Shown in pieces: positions 30,354 through 39,376 of a DNA stretch of 64,000 bases (the stretch's first letter is position 1; every line of letters starts with the position of its first letter). This DNA comes from Domibacillus sp. DTU_2020_1001157_1_SI_ALB_TIR_016. GTDB lineage: Bacteria; Bacillota; Bacilli; Bacillales; Domibacillaceae. The stretch lies in NCBI RefSeq assembly GCF_032341995.1, contig NZ_CP135439.1, forward strand, positions 682,001 to 746,000, given 5' to 3'. Below the pieces are notes generated by a model. It was not told the DNA's origin, did not search any database, and saw only the letters and a list, made by a program, of their open reading frames with translations. Both the position numbers and the translations under genes were made by a program.

Positions 30354-32482
30354 GACTTTTTTTGAAACGGCATCCACCAGTTGGCTGCGCCAAGCAGTTT
30401 CATTAAGCTGGGCACAAGCAGCAGGCGCACGATGGTCGCATCGATCGCAATGGCAATCGCAATACCGATTCCAATTTGTTTTACTGGCACAACGCCGGTA
30501 AAAGCAAAAGCGCCGGTAATGGCGATCATAATGGCAGCAGCGGAAGTGATAATTTTACTTGTGCTTGCAAGCCCTTCTACGGTCGCATACGCATTGTTAT
30601 ATGTGTCCATATAAAATTCGCGAATGCGAGAGATGAGAAACACTTCATAGTCCATGCTTAAGCCAAACACGAGACTGAAAACGAGCACTGGCAGAATAAG
30701 AGAAACAGAAGCCGGTTCCATTCCCAGATGCCCTCCTTGAAACAGCCAGACAAGGATACCAAACGTAGCAGCAAGGCTGAGAACATTCATGATAATCGCT
30801 TTGAGCGGAATCAGAACCGACCGGAACGCGATCATTAAAATAAAAAAGGTTGAAATCAAGATAACCGCCAGCACAGGGGCTGCTTTATCAAAAATTTCAT
30901 CATACAGCTCCTGGTTAAATTTAGGCTGGCCGCCAAATGTAATCTTTACCGGCCAGTCGTCTTCGCTCCAGTTCCGAACCACTGTCTGAGCTTCGTCAGA
31001 GGCGGCTTCTGCGTTAAGAGAAATGGGAAGCAAGAGCTTGTCTCCCTGAATAAAGCTTTCAATTGCCGGCTCAAGCTTTGCGGCTGTTTGCGGATTTTCA
31101 AGGGAAGCCGCAAGTACAGCCGGATCACGCTGGCCGCTTATGGAAAACAAGGTTTCTACACCGCTCACGGTTTCGCTCCGCTTTAATTTCTGTTCCAGTT
31201 CTTTTGTAACCGTTAATCCGTCTTCATCAAGCCAGCCGTTTTTTCGTTCAGCGACTGCATACACCGTTGAAGCCGTATCTTTCATGAAGTTCTCTTCAAT
31301 TTTGTCGTAAGCCGTGCGGGATTCGAACGTAGTCGGCAATGAATCTGCTGCTGGAATGGCCAGGTGCATGTTTTTCACTGGAATGACCGCTGTGCCGAGC
31401 AGAAAAAGAGCAAGCAGCGCGACTAAAACAGGACGCTTCATCACGAATCGGGCAAATAAGCGCCACCGGCTGGCAGAGTTTCCAGAGACGCGCAAAATCC
31501 GTCCTTTATAAATCCGGCTGCCAAGAAGCTTTAGGAGCGCCGGAAGCAGTGTCATGGACGCGATCACCGCGACCGCAATAACAGTCATGCCGCCAATAGC
31601 CACATTTTTAAAAATATCAATGTCGATCAGCAGCACTGAACCAAGCCCGATAAATACGCATAAAGCGGAAAAAAGAATGGAGTGGCCGGCTTTTGCCTGT
31701 GTAATCCGGATTGCTTCATCGATTGACCGGCCACGGGAGCGTTCTTCTTTATAACGATTAATAAACAAAAGTGAAAAGTCAATCGACAGTGCCAGTCCAA
31801 GCATTGGAGCGATATTTAAAATGAAGATAGCCAAATCAACCGAGTCGGCTATAAACGATAAAATCCCGAAGCCGACAATGATCGTAATTCCGCCAATCAC
31901 AAGTGGAAGAATCGAAGCGACCACGGTTCCAAGAGCAAGCAGGAGCACGATAAGTGCCACAGGCAGTCCAATCAGTTCGGCTCGTTTTAAGTCATCCTGG
32001 CTCGCTTGATTAATATCTTTTGAGATAACAGGTCCGCCTGTCAGCGAGATACCGTCTTCTTTTGCCAAAATAGCCCGCACGTCATCAATCACAGGATCCA
32101 TTGGCTTTGACTGATCATCAAAATGAATGGCGGCATAAGCGCTGTCCTCTTTCAGCCATTCTTTTTTTTCAAGAGGTGAATCGATGGCAGATGGCGATAC
32201 AGTCTGATCAATTTCATCTAAGACCGAGCTGATGTTTGTTTGAAAGGTCTTAGATGATTCATGATTCCTCTTTTCAAATAAAACGAGCAGGGTCTGTTCC
32301 GGAAAATGAAATGTATCATGCAGCTCCTGCTGAACCACTTCATAGTCACCATCTGTCCGAAAACCGTCTCCTTCAAGCTTGGCAGGAAGCTTAGCGGCAA
32401 AGAATCCAAAAACAGCCGCCGCAATCAGCCAAAGAATAAGAATCGGTTTCCAGAATTGAATTGCAAACGATTGTTTTTTCAT
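30332..32482 (-). CDS. MMPL-family membrane transporter
   Basis: RND-superfamily exporter of the MMPL type (B. subtilis YdfJ is similar in length, about 724). The 716 residues are two homologous halves, each with one membrane helix, a large external domain (about 40-175 and 385-545), and a five-helix bundle. The conserved Asp-containing segments ALSIDFSLLFINRY and GLSMDYEVFLISRIREF lie in the proton-relay helices. Substrate is unknown; lipids and hydrophobic drugs are typical for the family. AAAGGAGATG precedes the ATG. It is divergent from the Fur-controlled heme monooxygenase gene. Its stop codon lies inside a duplicated terminator hairpin. Confidence 0.9.
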   Translation of the reverse strand: MKKQSFAIQFWKPILILWLIAAAVFGFFAAKLPAKLEGDGFRTDGDYEVVQQELHDTFHFPEQTLLVLFEKRNHESSKTFQTNISSVLDEIDQTVSPSAIDSPLEKKEWLKEDSAYAAIHFDDQSKPMDPVIDDVRAILAKEDGISLTGGPVISKDINQASQDDLKRAELIGLPVALIVLLLALGTVVASILPLVIGGITIIVGFGILSFIADSVDLAIFILNIAPMLGLALSIDFSLLFINRYKEERSRGRSIDEAIRITQAKAGHSILFSALCVFIGLGSVLLIDIDIFKNVAIGGMTVIAVAVIASMTLLPALLKLLGSRIYKGRILRVSGNSASRWRLFARFVMKRPVLVALLALFLLGTAVIPVKNMHLAIPAADSLPTTFESRTAYDKIEENFMKDTASTVYAVAERKNGWLDEDGLTVTKELEQKLKRSETVSGVETLFSISGQRDPAVLAASLENPQTAAKLEPAIESFIQGDKLLLPISLNAEAASDEAQTVVRNWSEDDWPVKITFGGQPKFNQELYDEIFDKAAPVLAVILISTFFILMIAFRSVLIPLKAIIMNVLSLAATFGILVWLFQGGHLGMEPASVSLILPVLVFSLVFGLSMDYEVFLISRIREFYMDTYNNAYATVEGLASTSKIITSAAAIMIAITGAFAFTGVVPVKQIGIGIAIAIAIDATIVRLLLVPSLMKLLGAANWWMPFQKKSKKQSSI

Positions 32483-32566
32483 GGAAGCATCTCCTTTTTT
32501 CTTTCTTTTTTCATGATAAAGGAAAATCTGTCAAACGGGAAAACAATTCATTTAGTAAACTTCTTA

Positions 32567-32595
32567 TTGACACTGAAAATCATTATCAATATAAT
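32567..32595 (+). promoter_or_regulatory. Consensus sigma-A promoter with Fur box
   Basis: TTGACA (32567-32572) and TATAAT (32590-32595) match the consensus exactly with a 17-bp spacer. The spacer holds TGAAAATCATTATCA (32574-32588), one mismatch from the 7-1-7 Fur box TGATAATNATTATCA. The gene should be silent with iron and very strong without it. Confidence 0.88.
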
Positions 32596-32640
32596 GATAA
32601 AGTGAAAAACAATTTCATTTTGGTAAAAAGGAGGTAAACC

Positions 32641-32952
32641 ATGTTTGTTGAAATGAAAACCATTACGGTAAAACCGGGCACATCGCACTTGGTCGTTGAG
32701 AACTTTCAAGGAAAAAATGCTATGGCGGAAATGGATGGCTTTATCGATAAAAAAATTTGGGTCCGTTCACGCAGCAAAGAAGATGAAAAAGTGATTGTGG
32801 CGATCCAGTGGGAATCAGAAGAAGCCTATAAAGGGTGGAAGAAAAGCCCGATTCACATTGCCGGTCACCGCACAAAACGGGAAAAACCGGATTACATCCT
32901 GGATTTCAAAAATGAAACGTTTGTAGAAGCATCATTGCCCGCATCCGTTTAA
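32641..32952 (+). CDS. Heme-degrading monooxygenase (HmoA/IsdG-like)
   Basis: Predicted ABM-fold enzyme that opens heme to free its iron. The 103-residue dimeric ferredoxin-like protein begins MFVEMKTITVKPG and carries QWESEEAYKGWKKSPIHIAG, where Trp and His correspond to positions conserved in the HmoA/IsdG group. The size matches HmoA of B. subtilis (about 108). AAGGAGG precedes the ATG. The upstream Fur box supports an iron-acquisition role, as does the siderophore transporter downstream. Confidence 0.85.
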   Translation: MFVEMKTITVKPGTSHLVVENFQGKNAMAEMDGFIDKKIWVRSRSKEDEKVIVAIQWESEEAYKGWKKSPIHIAGHRTKREKPDYILDFKNETFVEASLPASV

Positions 32953-32962
32953 TACGACATAT

Positions 32963-32993
32963 ACTTGCACAGACAAGTTATTTCCATTACAAT
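32963..32993 (+). promoter_or_regulatory. Promoter and inverted repeat upstream of the marR-type gene
   Basis: TTGCAC (32965-32970) and TACAAT (32988-32993) have a 17-bp spacer. The inverted repeat ACTTG-N6-CAAGT (32963-32978) covers the -35 element and could be the operator of the regulator itself. Confidence 0.65.
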
Positions 32994-33024
32994 AATGGAG
33001 ATAAGCTGTTAGAGGTGAAGAGCT

Positions 33025-33453
33025 ATGTATAAGCTGGATGATTCACTCGGATATAAGCTGTTTCAAAGCTCGCGTCTGATGACGAACAGGTTGAATCAGC
33101 ATTTTCGATCCAATGGTTATCCGATTACCCATGAACAATGGCAATTGTTAAGCCGCTTGTTTGAAAGGGACGGTCAAACGCAGCAATCTCTTGCTGTGTT
33201 AAATGAACGGGATGAGCCAAGTGTATCGCGTCTTGTTGCAAATATGGAACGAAATGGGCTCGTTGAACGGCGTCCGCATCCGACGGATAAACGGGTAAAT
33301 CTTGTTTTTTTAACGGAAGAAAGCAAGCGGATGAAGGACGATTATACAGCGATCGCTTTTCAAACCATACAAGATGCATCAAAAGGAATTGATCCGGCTG
33401 AATTTGAACAGTGCCTGCGCACGCTGGATCGTATCCGACGCAATTTGTCGTAG
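33025..33453 (+). CDS. MarR-family transcriptional regulator
   Basis: Winged-helix repressor of 142 residues. The DNA-binding part is visible in QTQQSLAVLNERDEPSVSRL, followed by MERNGLVERRPHPTDKRVN, which is the usual recognition helix and wing of MarR proteins. The ligand is unknown. GTGAAGAG precedes the ATG. Its own promoter contains a short palindrome, consistent with autoregulation. It lies between a heme monooxygenase and a siderophore transporter; it could also control the nearby MMPL exporter, a frequent MarR target. Confidence 0.88.
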   Translation: MYKLDDSLGYKLFQSSRLMTNRLNQHFRSNGYPITHEQWQLLSRLFERDGQTQQSLAVLNERDEPSVSRLVANMERNGLVERRPHPTDKRVNLVFLTEESKRMKDDYTAIAFQTIQDASKGIDPAEFEQCLRTLDRIRRNLS

Positions 33454-33556
33454 AAAGGATGCCGGTTTCCAATCGGCTTTTATCTTTCACTTCAATTGAG
33501 AATGAATCTCTCTATCACTAACTGCCTGACAGCAATATAAAGGGTAGGGCAAATGA

Positions 33557-34507
33557 ATGAAAAAACGTTACTTAGTATTATTGCTTATTTTATTATCTTT
33601 TGCTTCACTGTTTGTCGGCGTTACCACTATTTCGCCGTTGGATTTGTTTCGATTTAGCGATCACCAGACGCAGATTTTTTGGCAGAGCCGGGTTCCACGG
33701 CTGATCAGTATTTTAATTGCCGGAGTAACGCTCAGTATCAGCGGCTTTATTATGCAGCAGCTGAGCCGTAACAAATTTGTTTCGCCAACTACAGCGGGAA
33801 CGATGGATTCCGCCCGATTTGGTATCCTCATTGCGCTGATTGTCTTTACGTCGGCTGGTCCATTTGAAAAAATGGTTATTGCTTTTCTGTTTTCCCTTGC
33901 CGGCACGTTTCTATTTATGAAGATCCTTGACCGGATTAAAATGAAAGATCCTATTTTTATTCCACTTGTCGGGCTTATGTTCGGAAATATTATCAGTTCC
34001 ATCACAACATTTTTTGCGTATAAGCACGATTTGATTCAAAACATGTCTGCTTGGCTGCAGGGAGACTTTTCTATGATTACAGCCGGGCGCTATGAAATGC
34101 TGTACATAAGTATTCCGCTTGTTGTGATTGCTTACTTCTTCGCCGACCGGTTTACGATCGCCGGAATGGGAGAGGATTTTGCAAAAAATCTCGGCTTGAA
34201 TTATAAGCAGGCTGTAAACGTTGGTCTCGTTATTGTGGCGCTGTCTACCACACTCGTTGTGCTGACAGTCGGGCTTATTCCGTTTCTTGGTCTCGTTGTT
34301 CCGAATATTGTGTCGATTTACCGGGGGGACAATTTAAAAAACAGCTTGTTTGATACCGCGCTTTTAGGAGCCGTATTCATTTTGTTCTGCGATATTCTCG
34401 GGCGAATCATCATTTTCCCATATGAAATTCCAATCGGTTTAACGGTTGGCGTTATTGGGAGCGGGATTTTTATTTACTTGCTGATGAGGAGACGGGATTA
34501 TGCGTGA
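33557..34507 (+). CDS. yclN: Siderophore ABC transporter permease (YclN type)
   Basis: FecCD-family membrane subunit with about nine helices; 316 residues, the length of YclN, one of the permeases for petrobactin-type catecholate siderophores. Visible family segments include FWQSRVPRLISILIAGVTLS at the N-terminus (the coupling region) and LTVGLIPFLGLVVPNIVSIY near the C-terminus. The ATG follows AGGGTAGGG. Its 3' end overlaps yclO by eight bases, so the two permeases are translated together. Confidence 0.9.
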   Translation: MKKRYLVLLLILLSFASLFVGVTTISPLDLFRFSDHQTQIFWQSRVPRLISILIAGVTLSISGFIMQQLSRNKFVSPTTAGTMDSARFGILIALIVFTSAGPFEKMVIAFLFSLAGTFLFMKILDRIKMKDPIFIPLVGLMFGNIISSITTFFAYKHDLIQNMSAWLQGDFSMITAGRYEMLYISIPLVVIAYFFADRFTIAGMGEDFAKNLGLNYKQAVNVGLVIVALSTTLVVLTVGLIPFLGLVVPNIVSIYRGDNLKNSLFDTALLGAVFILFCDILGRIIIFPYEIPIGLTVGVIGSGIFIYLLMRRRDYA

Positions 34508-35447
34508 AAAGGGCAAACTGATCATACTAATTGTGCTGGCGGCAGCTTCGATAGCCGGCTATATGTTTATTGAGCTTGGGCCTAATTGGGACTATGCTCT
34601 GCCAAGACGGGCAGAAAAAATTGCAGCGATTGTGCTGACAGGAACAGTTATTGCAGTCGCTACACTGCTGTTTCAAACGGTAACGAACAACCGGATCTTA
34701 ACGCCAAGCATTATCGGGCTTGACTCCTTGTATATGCTTGTGCAGACAACACTTGTGTTTTTCCTTGGCTCGACCAGCCTGACAGTCATGAACAAGCAGG
34801 TGAACTTTGCGATTTCGATCGGCTTTATGGTACTGTTTGCACTTGTGCTGTACCGGCTGCTTTTTCGCAGAGAAGGGCAGAGCATTTACTTCTTGCTTCT
34901 GCTTGGCCTTATTTTCGGTACGTTTTTCGGCAGCTTTACCTCATTTATGCAGGTATTGATTGATCCAAATGAATTTCAAATTATTCAAGACCGGATGTTT
35001 GCGAGCTTTAACAATGTCCAGACAGAGGTTTTGATGATGGCAGCCGTGATTACTGCCGCTATGCTGCTGTATTTAATGAAATTTTTTAAGTATCTTGATG
35101 TTCTTTCACTCGGAAAAGAAACAGCGATTAACCTTGGAGTTGAGTACGATTACACAGTCAAACGACTGCTTGTTATTATTGCTGTTCTTATTTCCGTTGC
35201 CACGGCGCTTGTTGGTCCGATTACGTTTCTTGGACTGCTCGTTGTGAATGTGGCCTATGAAATGTTTAAAACCTATAAACATTCCGTTCTTATTTTTGCT
35301 TCGATACTTGTGTCGATTGCGGCACTTGCCGGCGGTCAAATGATCGTTGAACATGTGTTTACTTTTTCTACGCAGCTTAGCGTGATCATTAACTTTGTCG
35401 GCGGCATTTACTTTATATACTTATTGTTAAGGGAGAGTAAAAAATAA
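34500..35447 (+). CDS. yclO: Siderophore ABC transporter permease (YclO type)
   Basis: Second FecCD permease, 315 residues, the same as YclO. It pairs with the YclN-type subunit to form the heterodimeric channel. The typical motif near the C-terminus is GPITFLGLLVVNVAYEMF. It overlaps yclN at its start and yclP by one base at its end (TAATG). Confidence 0.9.
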   Translation: MREKGKLIILIVLAAASIAGYMFIELGPNWDYALPRRAEKIAAIVLTGTVIAVATLLFQTVTNNRILTPSIIGLDSLYMLVQTTLVFFLGSTSLTVMNKQVNFAISIGFMVLFALVLYRLLFRREGQSIYFLLLLGLIFGTFFGSFTSFMQVLIDPNEFQIIQDRMFASFNNVQTEVLMMAAVITAAMLLYLMKFFKYLDVLSLGKETAINLGVEYDYTVKRLLVIIAVLISVATALVGPITFLGLLVVNVAYEMFKTYKHSVLIFASILVSIAALAGGQMIVEHVFTFSTQLSVIINFVGGIYFIYLLLRESKK

Positions 35448-36205
35448 TGGTAGAAGTGCAGTCTATCTCGAAATCATACGGATTAAAAGCAGTTGTTGAT
35501 GATGTGTCAGTCAATATTCAAAAGGGAAAAATCACATCGTTTATTGGTCCGAACGGTGCCGGGAAAAGTACGCTTTTATCCATTATCAGCCGCTTAATGA
35601 GTGCGGATACTGGTGAAGTGCTGATCGACGGGCAAAAAGTAAACGAAACAAAAAGCAGAGATTTAGCCAAAAAAATGGCTATTTTAAAGCAGTCTAATCA
35701 TCTAAACCTGCGTTTGTCGGTCCGTGACCTTGTTGCCTTCGGGCGTTTCCCATACTCACAAGGGAAATTAACTAAAGAAGACCATGTTCACATTGACGAA
35801 GCGCTTCGTTACATGGAGCTCGAGGAACTGCAGGACCGCTACTTAGACCAGTTGTCCGGCGGGCAAAAGCAGCGGGCGTTTATCGCGATGACCATCGCTC
35901 AGGATACCGAGTATATTCTATTAGACGAACCGCTGAACAATTTGGATATGAAGCACTCTGTTCAAATTATGAAAGTGCTGCGCCGCCTTGCAGATGAACT
36001 CGGTAAAACGGTTCTGATTGTCATCCATGATATCAATTTTGCTTCTGTGTATTCCGATTATATTGTGGCCCTAAAAGACGGCAAAATTGAAGCGCAGGGA
36101 ACGGTCAATGAGATTATTACCACGTTGACACTCAAACAGGTATATGGCATGGATATGTCTATTCAGGAAATTAACAATCAAAAAATATGCGTGTATTTTA
36201 GCTGA
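35447..36205 (+). CDS. yclP: Siderophore ABC transporter ATP-binding protein (YclP type)
   Basis: ATPase subunit of 252 residues. Walker A is GPNGAGKST, the signature is LSGGQKQRAF, Walker B is ILLDEPLNNLD, and the H-loop is VIHDINF. It energises the YclN/YclO channel. The start overlaps the yclO stop as TAATG. Confidence 0.93.
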   Translation: MVEVQSISKSYGLKAVVDDVSVNIQKGKITSFIGPNGAGKSTLLSIISRLMSADTGEVLIDGQKVNETKSRDLAKKMAILKQSNHLNLRLSVRDLVAFGRFPYSQGKLTKEDHVHIDEALRYMELEELQDRYLDQLSGGQKQRAFIAMTIAQDTEYILLDEPLNNLDMKHSVQIMKVLRRLADELGKTVLIVIHDINFASVYSDYIVALKDGKIEAQGTVNEIITTLTLKQVYGMDMSIQEINNQKICVYFS

Positions 36206-36220
36206 TAAAAGGAGAGCATT

Positions 36221-37183
36221 ATGAAAAAATATTTGTTATTTATCGTTATGGCTGTTTTTGCGGTAATCGCAGCGGCATGCAGTTCATCAACTTCCGGCGA
36301 GAAAGCCGAAACAGAGCCGGCAGAGGGCAATGAAACACCAAAAGAAGTAACCGTAACACATGAGCTTGGCGAAACAACAGTGCCGGTAAATCCGGAAAAA
36401 GTAGTTGTATTTGATTTTGGTTCACTTGATACAATGGCAGAGCTTGGCATTGAGCCAGTCGGCCTTCCAAAAGAAAATATTCCGGATTACCTTTCAAAGT
36501 TTGAAGATGAAAAGTATGAAAACACAGGCAGCTTAAAAGAGCCGGATTTTGAAAAAATTAATGAACTTGCACCAGATTTAATCATTATTTCAGGCCGTCA
36601 AATGGACTTATACGACCAATTTGCGGAGATTGCGCCGACTGTTTATCTTGCTGTTGATGAGTCGAACTACATGGAATCATTCAAGAAAAATGCAACAACA
36701 ATCGGTCAAATTTTTGATAAAGAAGCAGAAGTAAAAGAAAAATTAACAGCTATTGATGAAAAAGTAGCGGCACTAAACGAAAAAGCATCATCAATGAACG
36801 AAAATGGACTTATTATTTTGGCGAATGAAGGTAAAATCAGTGCGTACGGACCTGCGTCACGCTTCGGTATTATTCATGACGTGTTCGGTGTAAAACCAGC
36901 GGATGAAAACATTGAAGTATCTACCCATGGACAAAGCGTTTCATTTGAATACTTAGTGGAAACAGATCCAGACTACTTGTTTGTTGTAGACCGTGGTGCG
37001 GCTGTAGTAGACGGGGAATCTTCTGTAAAACAGGTTGTAGAAAATGATCTTGTAAAGAGCACAAAAGCTGTGAAAAACGATCATGTCGTTTACCTTGATG
37101 CAAACGTTTGGTACTTATCAGGCGGAGGCTTGCAGTCTGTTTTAAAGCAGGCTGATGAAATTGAAAAAGCGATTAGCAAGTAA
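36221..37183 (+). CDS. yclQ: Siderophore-binding lipoprotein (YclQ type)
   Basis: Extracellular substrate-binding protein anchored by lipid. The 320 residues start with a lipoprotein signal peptide and lipobox (AAACSSS, cysteine near residue 20), then a charged linker and the two-lobed FhuD-like fold (residues 45-320) with PEKVVVFDFGSLDTMAELG and LAPDLIIISGRQMDLY. By analogy with YclQ the ligand would be petrobactin or its precursor. It is last in the four-gene operon and is followed by a bidirectional terminator. I found no strong Fur box directly before yclN. Confidence 0.9.
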   Translation: MKKYLLFIVMAVFAVIAAACSSSTSGEKAETEPAEGNETPKEVTVTHELGETTVPVNPEKVVVFDFGSLDTMAELGIEPVGLPKENIPDYLSKFEDEKYENTGSLKEPDFEKINELAPDLIIISGRQMDLYDQFAEIAPTVYLAVDESNYMESFKKNATTIGQIFDKEAEVKEKLTAIDEKVAALNEKASSMNENGLIILANEGKISAYGPASRFGIIHDVFGVKPADENIEVSTHGQSVSFEYLVETDPDYLFVVDRGAAVVDGESSVKQVVENDLVKSTKAVKNDHVVYLDANVWYLSGGGLQSVLKQADEIEKAISK

Positions 37184-37185
37184 TC

Positions 37186-37227
37186 CAAAAACAGGACTGA
37201 TGCGGAGGCATCAGTCCTGTTTTTTTA
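37186..37227. terminator. Bidirectional terminator between yclQ and the histidine kinase
   Basis: AAAACAGGACTGATGC pairs with GCATCAGTCCTGTTTT around a GGAG loop, with T-runs in both directions. Confidence 0.92.
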
Positions 37228-38647
37228 ATTTAATCGTAAAGGTTGTGCCAAGAGGTGATGTTTCCTTCAGCTCCAGGTCGCCATCCATGGCCCGGGCAAG
37301 CAGCTGGCTGAACGGGAGACCGAGACCGAGGCCGCGGACTTTATATTTTTTATTTTCTCCACGGTAAAACCGTTCAAAAATCAAGGCTCTTTCAGCATCC
37401 GGAATACCAATTCCCGTATCGGCTACGTCAATGAGGGCGTACGATTCATCAGTGCGAATCGTAACAGAAAGCTGGCCTTTCGTTTCAGTAGCATGAGCCG
37501 CGTTGTTGAGCAGGTTCATCATAATCTGCTGCAGGCGGTCAGGATCCGTCAGCACCATCAAGTCCCGCTCATACGGATGAAAATGAATAGGTATGCCATC
37601 CGGATTACGGGCTAAGTTCCATTCATGAACAATGTCGCCTGTTAGTTCATTGAGTTCATGCGGTGCGGTTGAAACCGGCAGAGCATTGGCTGCAAACGTG
37701 TTGAATTCGAGCAGGTCATTGATCATATTCTGCATTCGTTCCGTTTCTTTTAAAGAAATCGTGAGAAATTCTTTCGCTTCTTCCCCGGTAACAACGTCGT
37801 CTTTGACAGCTTGAAGCAGGCCGCTGATTGAGGTAACAGGTGTTTTTAACTCGTGGGTGACACCCGCAAGCAGTTCAGCACGAATAGATTCAAGCTGTTC
37901 AAGGCGGACAGCCATATCGTTAAAAGACGTGACGAGGTCGTATACTTCCTGTTCTTTTGCCCTCGAAGGCTTAAGGAGTACTCCATAGTTACCGTTGCGA
38001 ATTTCCTTGGCCGCGGCAGCTGCTGCACTGATTGGCCGTGCAAGCCGGCGCGATAAAATGTAAATCGCTGCCCAGCCAAGCAGGCCGCTGCCGATAATAA
38101 GCATCGCAAGCAGACGGTATTCATCGTTTAAATCAGCAAATTTATCTTCCGGCTGCAGCATGACGACCCATCCGAATGTGATATCATTTACCATAATCGG
38201 CTTTTTGATCAAGTAAACAATGGCGTCATCGTTTAAGGCGGAAAAGGTCTGCACTGCACTGTTTTTCTCCAGCACGGCGGTTGGAAAAGAACTTTCTTTG
38301 TACAAGTTGTCGTCACCAGCGGATATGATCACACCATTCGCATCCGTAATAAAAATGGAAGGGGGGGACTCCATTTTTCTCAGTTCATCCCGTACATCAA
38401 GCATGTCCCGGTCAAGGTAAGAAGATGCCTCAGAGTCATCACCAGCCTGCTGGCTTCCGGCAATGCGGCCGGCAAGCTCTGCTGCTAAAAACTCGGATAC
38501 ATCGAGCCGGTTTTGAAGAGTCGTGTGCTGAATCCAGACGACCGACAGCATAGCCAGGACAAGCAGGCCGAGGGCAAGGGTAATGGCATAACGGGTTGTC
38601 CAATAGCGAAGCAGTGAAATGCGCCGTGTTCTATTCCGCCGTAACAA
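37211..38647 (-). CDS. Two-component sensor histidine kinase
   Basis: Membrane kinase of 478 residues: helix (about 18-40), extracellular sensor domain (about 41-175), second helix (about 180-200), HAMP, dimerisation domain with the phospho-accepting His in AGVTHELKTPV (about 268), and an ATPase domain with NLLNNAAHA, ADTGIGIP and GLGLGLPFSQ. The start is a TTG that overlaps the end of the response regulator gene by 17 bases; no strong ribosome site is seen, so it is probably translated by coupling. Its stimulus is unknown. The small secreted protein upstream in the same transcript is a candidate partner. Confidence 0.88.
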   Translation of the reverse strand: MLRRNRTRRISLLRYWTTRYAITLALGLLVLAMLSVVWIQHTTLQNRLDVSEFLAAELAGRIAGSQQAGDDSEASSYLDRDMLDVRDELRKMESPPSIFITDANGVIISAGDDNLYKESSFPTAVLEKNSAVQTFSALNDDAIVYLIKKPIMVNDITFGWVVMLQPEDKFADLNDEYRLLAMLIIGSGLLGWAAIYILSRRLARPISAAAAAAKEIRNGNYGVLLKPSRAKEQEVYDLVTSFNDMAVRLEQLESIRAELLAGVTHELKTPVTSISGLLQAVKDDVVTGEEAKEFLTISLKETERMQNMINDLLEFNTFAANALPVSTAPHELNELTGDIVHEWNLARNPDGIPIHFHPYERDLMVLTDPDRLQQIMMNLLNNAAHATETKGQLSVTIRTDESYALIDVADTGIGIPDAERALIFERFYRGENKKYKVRGLGLGLPFSQLLARAMDGDLELKETSPLGTTFTIKLKKQD

Positions 38648-39320
38648 ATTGATACCCTAAACCGCGCAATGTTTTAATTTCCCCCTCAGATGACGGCCAC
38701 TTTGCCAGTGCTTTCCGGATTCTCTTCACAGATAAATCAACTGCACGATCGCTTCCATCATAATCATGCCCCCATACCTCATCTAAAAGCTGGTCCCGTG
38801 TAAAGGTCCGGTTGGGAGCCGCTGCTAAAAACAGCAGCAGAGACAAGTCCCGCGGTGTTAAGGTAATGTCTTTACTTCCCAAAGAAATACGATGCGCAGT
38901 AAAGTCAATCGTCAGGCTTCCGAAGTGCTGTACATTCTCGTCGGTGCGTTTTGAATCAGAACGGCGAAGCACAGCCCGTATGCGTGCAACGACTTCATCG
39001 GCGATAAATGGTTTAGAGATATAATCGTCTGCTCCGCCGTTTAAGCCGTCCAGCCGGTAGTTCACATCATTTAAAGCCGTGAGCATAATCACCGGGCAGC
39101 TGCTGCTTTCCCGAATTTCTTTTAATACCGCCCAGCCATCTTTTCCTGGCATCATCACATCAAGCAGAACAAGAGAAGGAGAAATCGAATGAAACTTTTC
39201 AACCGCTTCTGTTCCGTTAAAAGCTTGTACAACATCAAAGCCGGCTTTCGCCACATATACCTTTAATACCTGGCTGATTGCCGGTTCATCTTCTGCAATT
39301 AAAACTGTCTGCATGTCCAT
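38631..39320 (-). CDS. OmpR-family response regulator
   Basis: Receiver plus winged-helix DNA-binding protein of 229 residues. The phospho-acceptor Asp lies in LVLLDVMMPGKDGW, with DE near the N-terminus in IAEDEPAIS and Lys in YISKPF. The effector domain ends in VDLSVKRIRKAL and GLGYQFV. The frame extends to 39350, but the ATG at 39320 sits directly behind GAAAGGAAAGGAAG; an ATG six bases further in is an alternative. It partners the kinase just downstream. A terminator separates it from the secreted-protein gene, and no separate promoter fits into the 30-base gap. Confidence 0.88.
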   Translation of the reverse strand: MDMQTVLIAEDEPAISQVLKVYVAKAGFDVVQAFNGTEAVEKFHSISPSLVLLDVMMPGKDGWAVLKEIRESSSCPVIMLTALNDVNYRLDGLNGGADDYISKPFIADEVVARIRAVLRRSDSKRTDENVQHFGSLTIDFTAHRISLGSKDITLTPRDLSLLLFLAAAPNRTFTRDQLLDEVWGHDYDGSDRAVDLSVKRIRKALAKWPSSEGEIKTLRGLGYQFVTAE

Positions 39321-39350
39321 CTTCCTTTCCTTTCTCAAAGGGTTCGACAA

Positions 39351-39376
39351 AAAACCGGCCTTGCTTGGCCGGTTTT
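39351..39376 (-). terminator. Terminator between the secreted-protein gene and the response regulator
   Basis: On the minus strand AAAACCGGCC/GGCCGGTTTT with an AAGCAA loop runs into six T residues. The stem covers the stop codon of the secreted-protein gene. Confidence 0.85.

Noticed and set aside
33490..33530. Fur box before yclN
   Set aside because: TGAGAATGAATCTCT matches the consensus at only about ten of fourteen positions, too weak to call beside the clear box at 32574.
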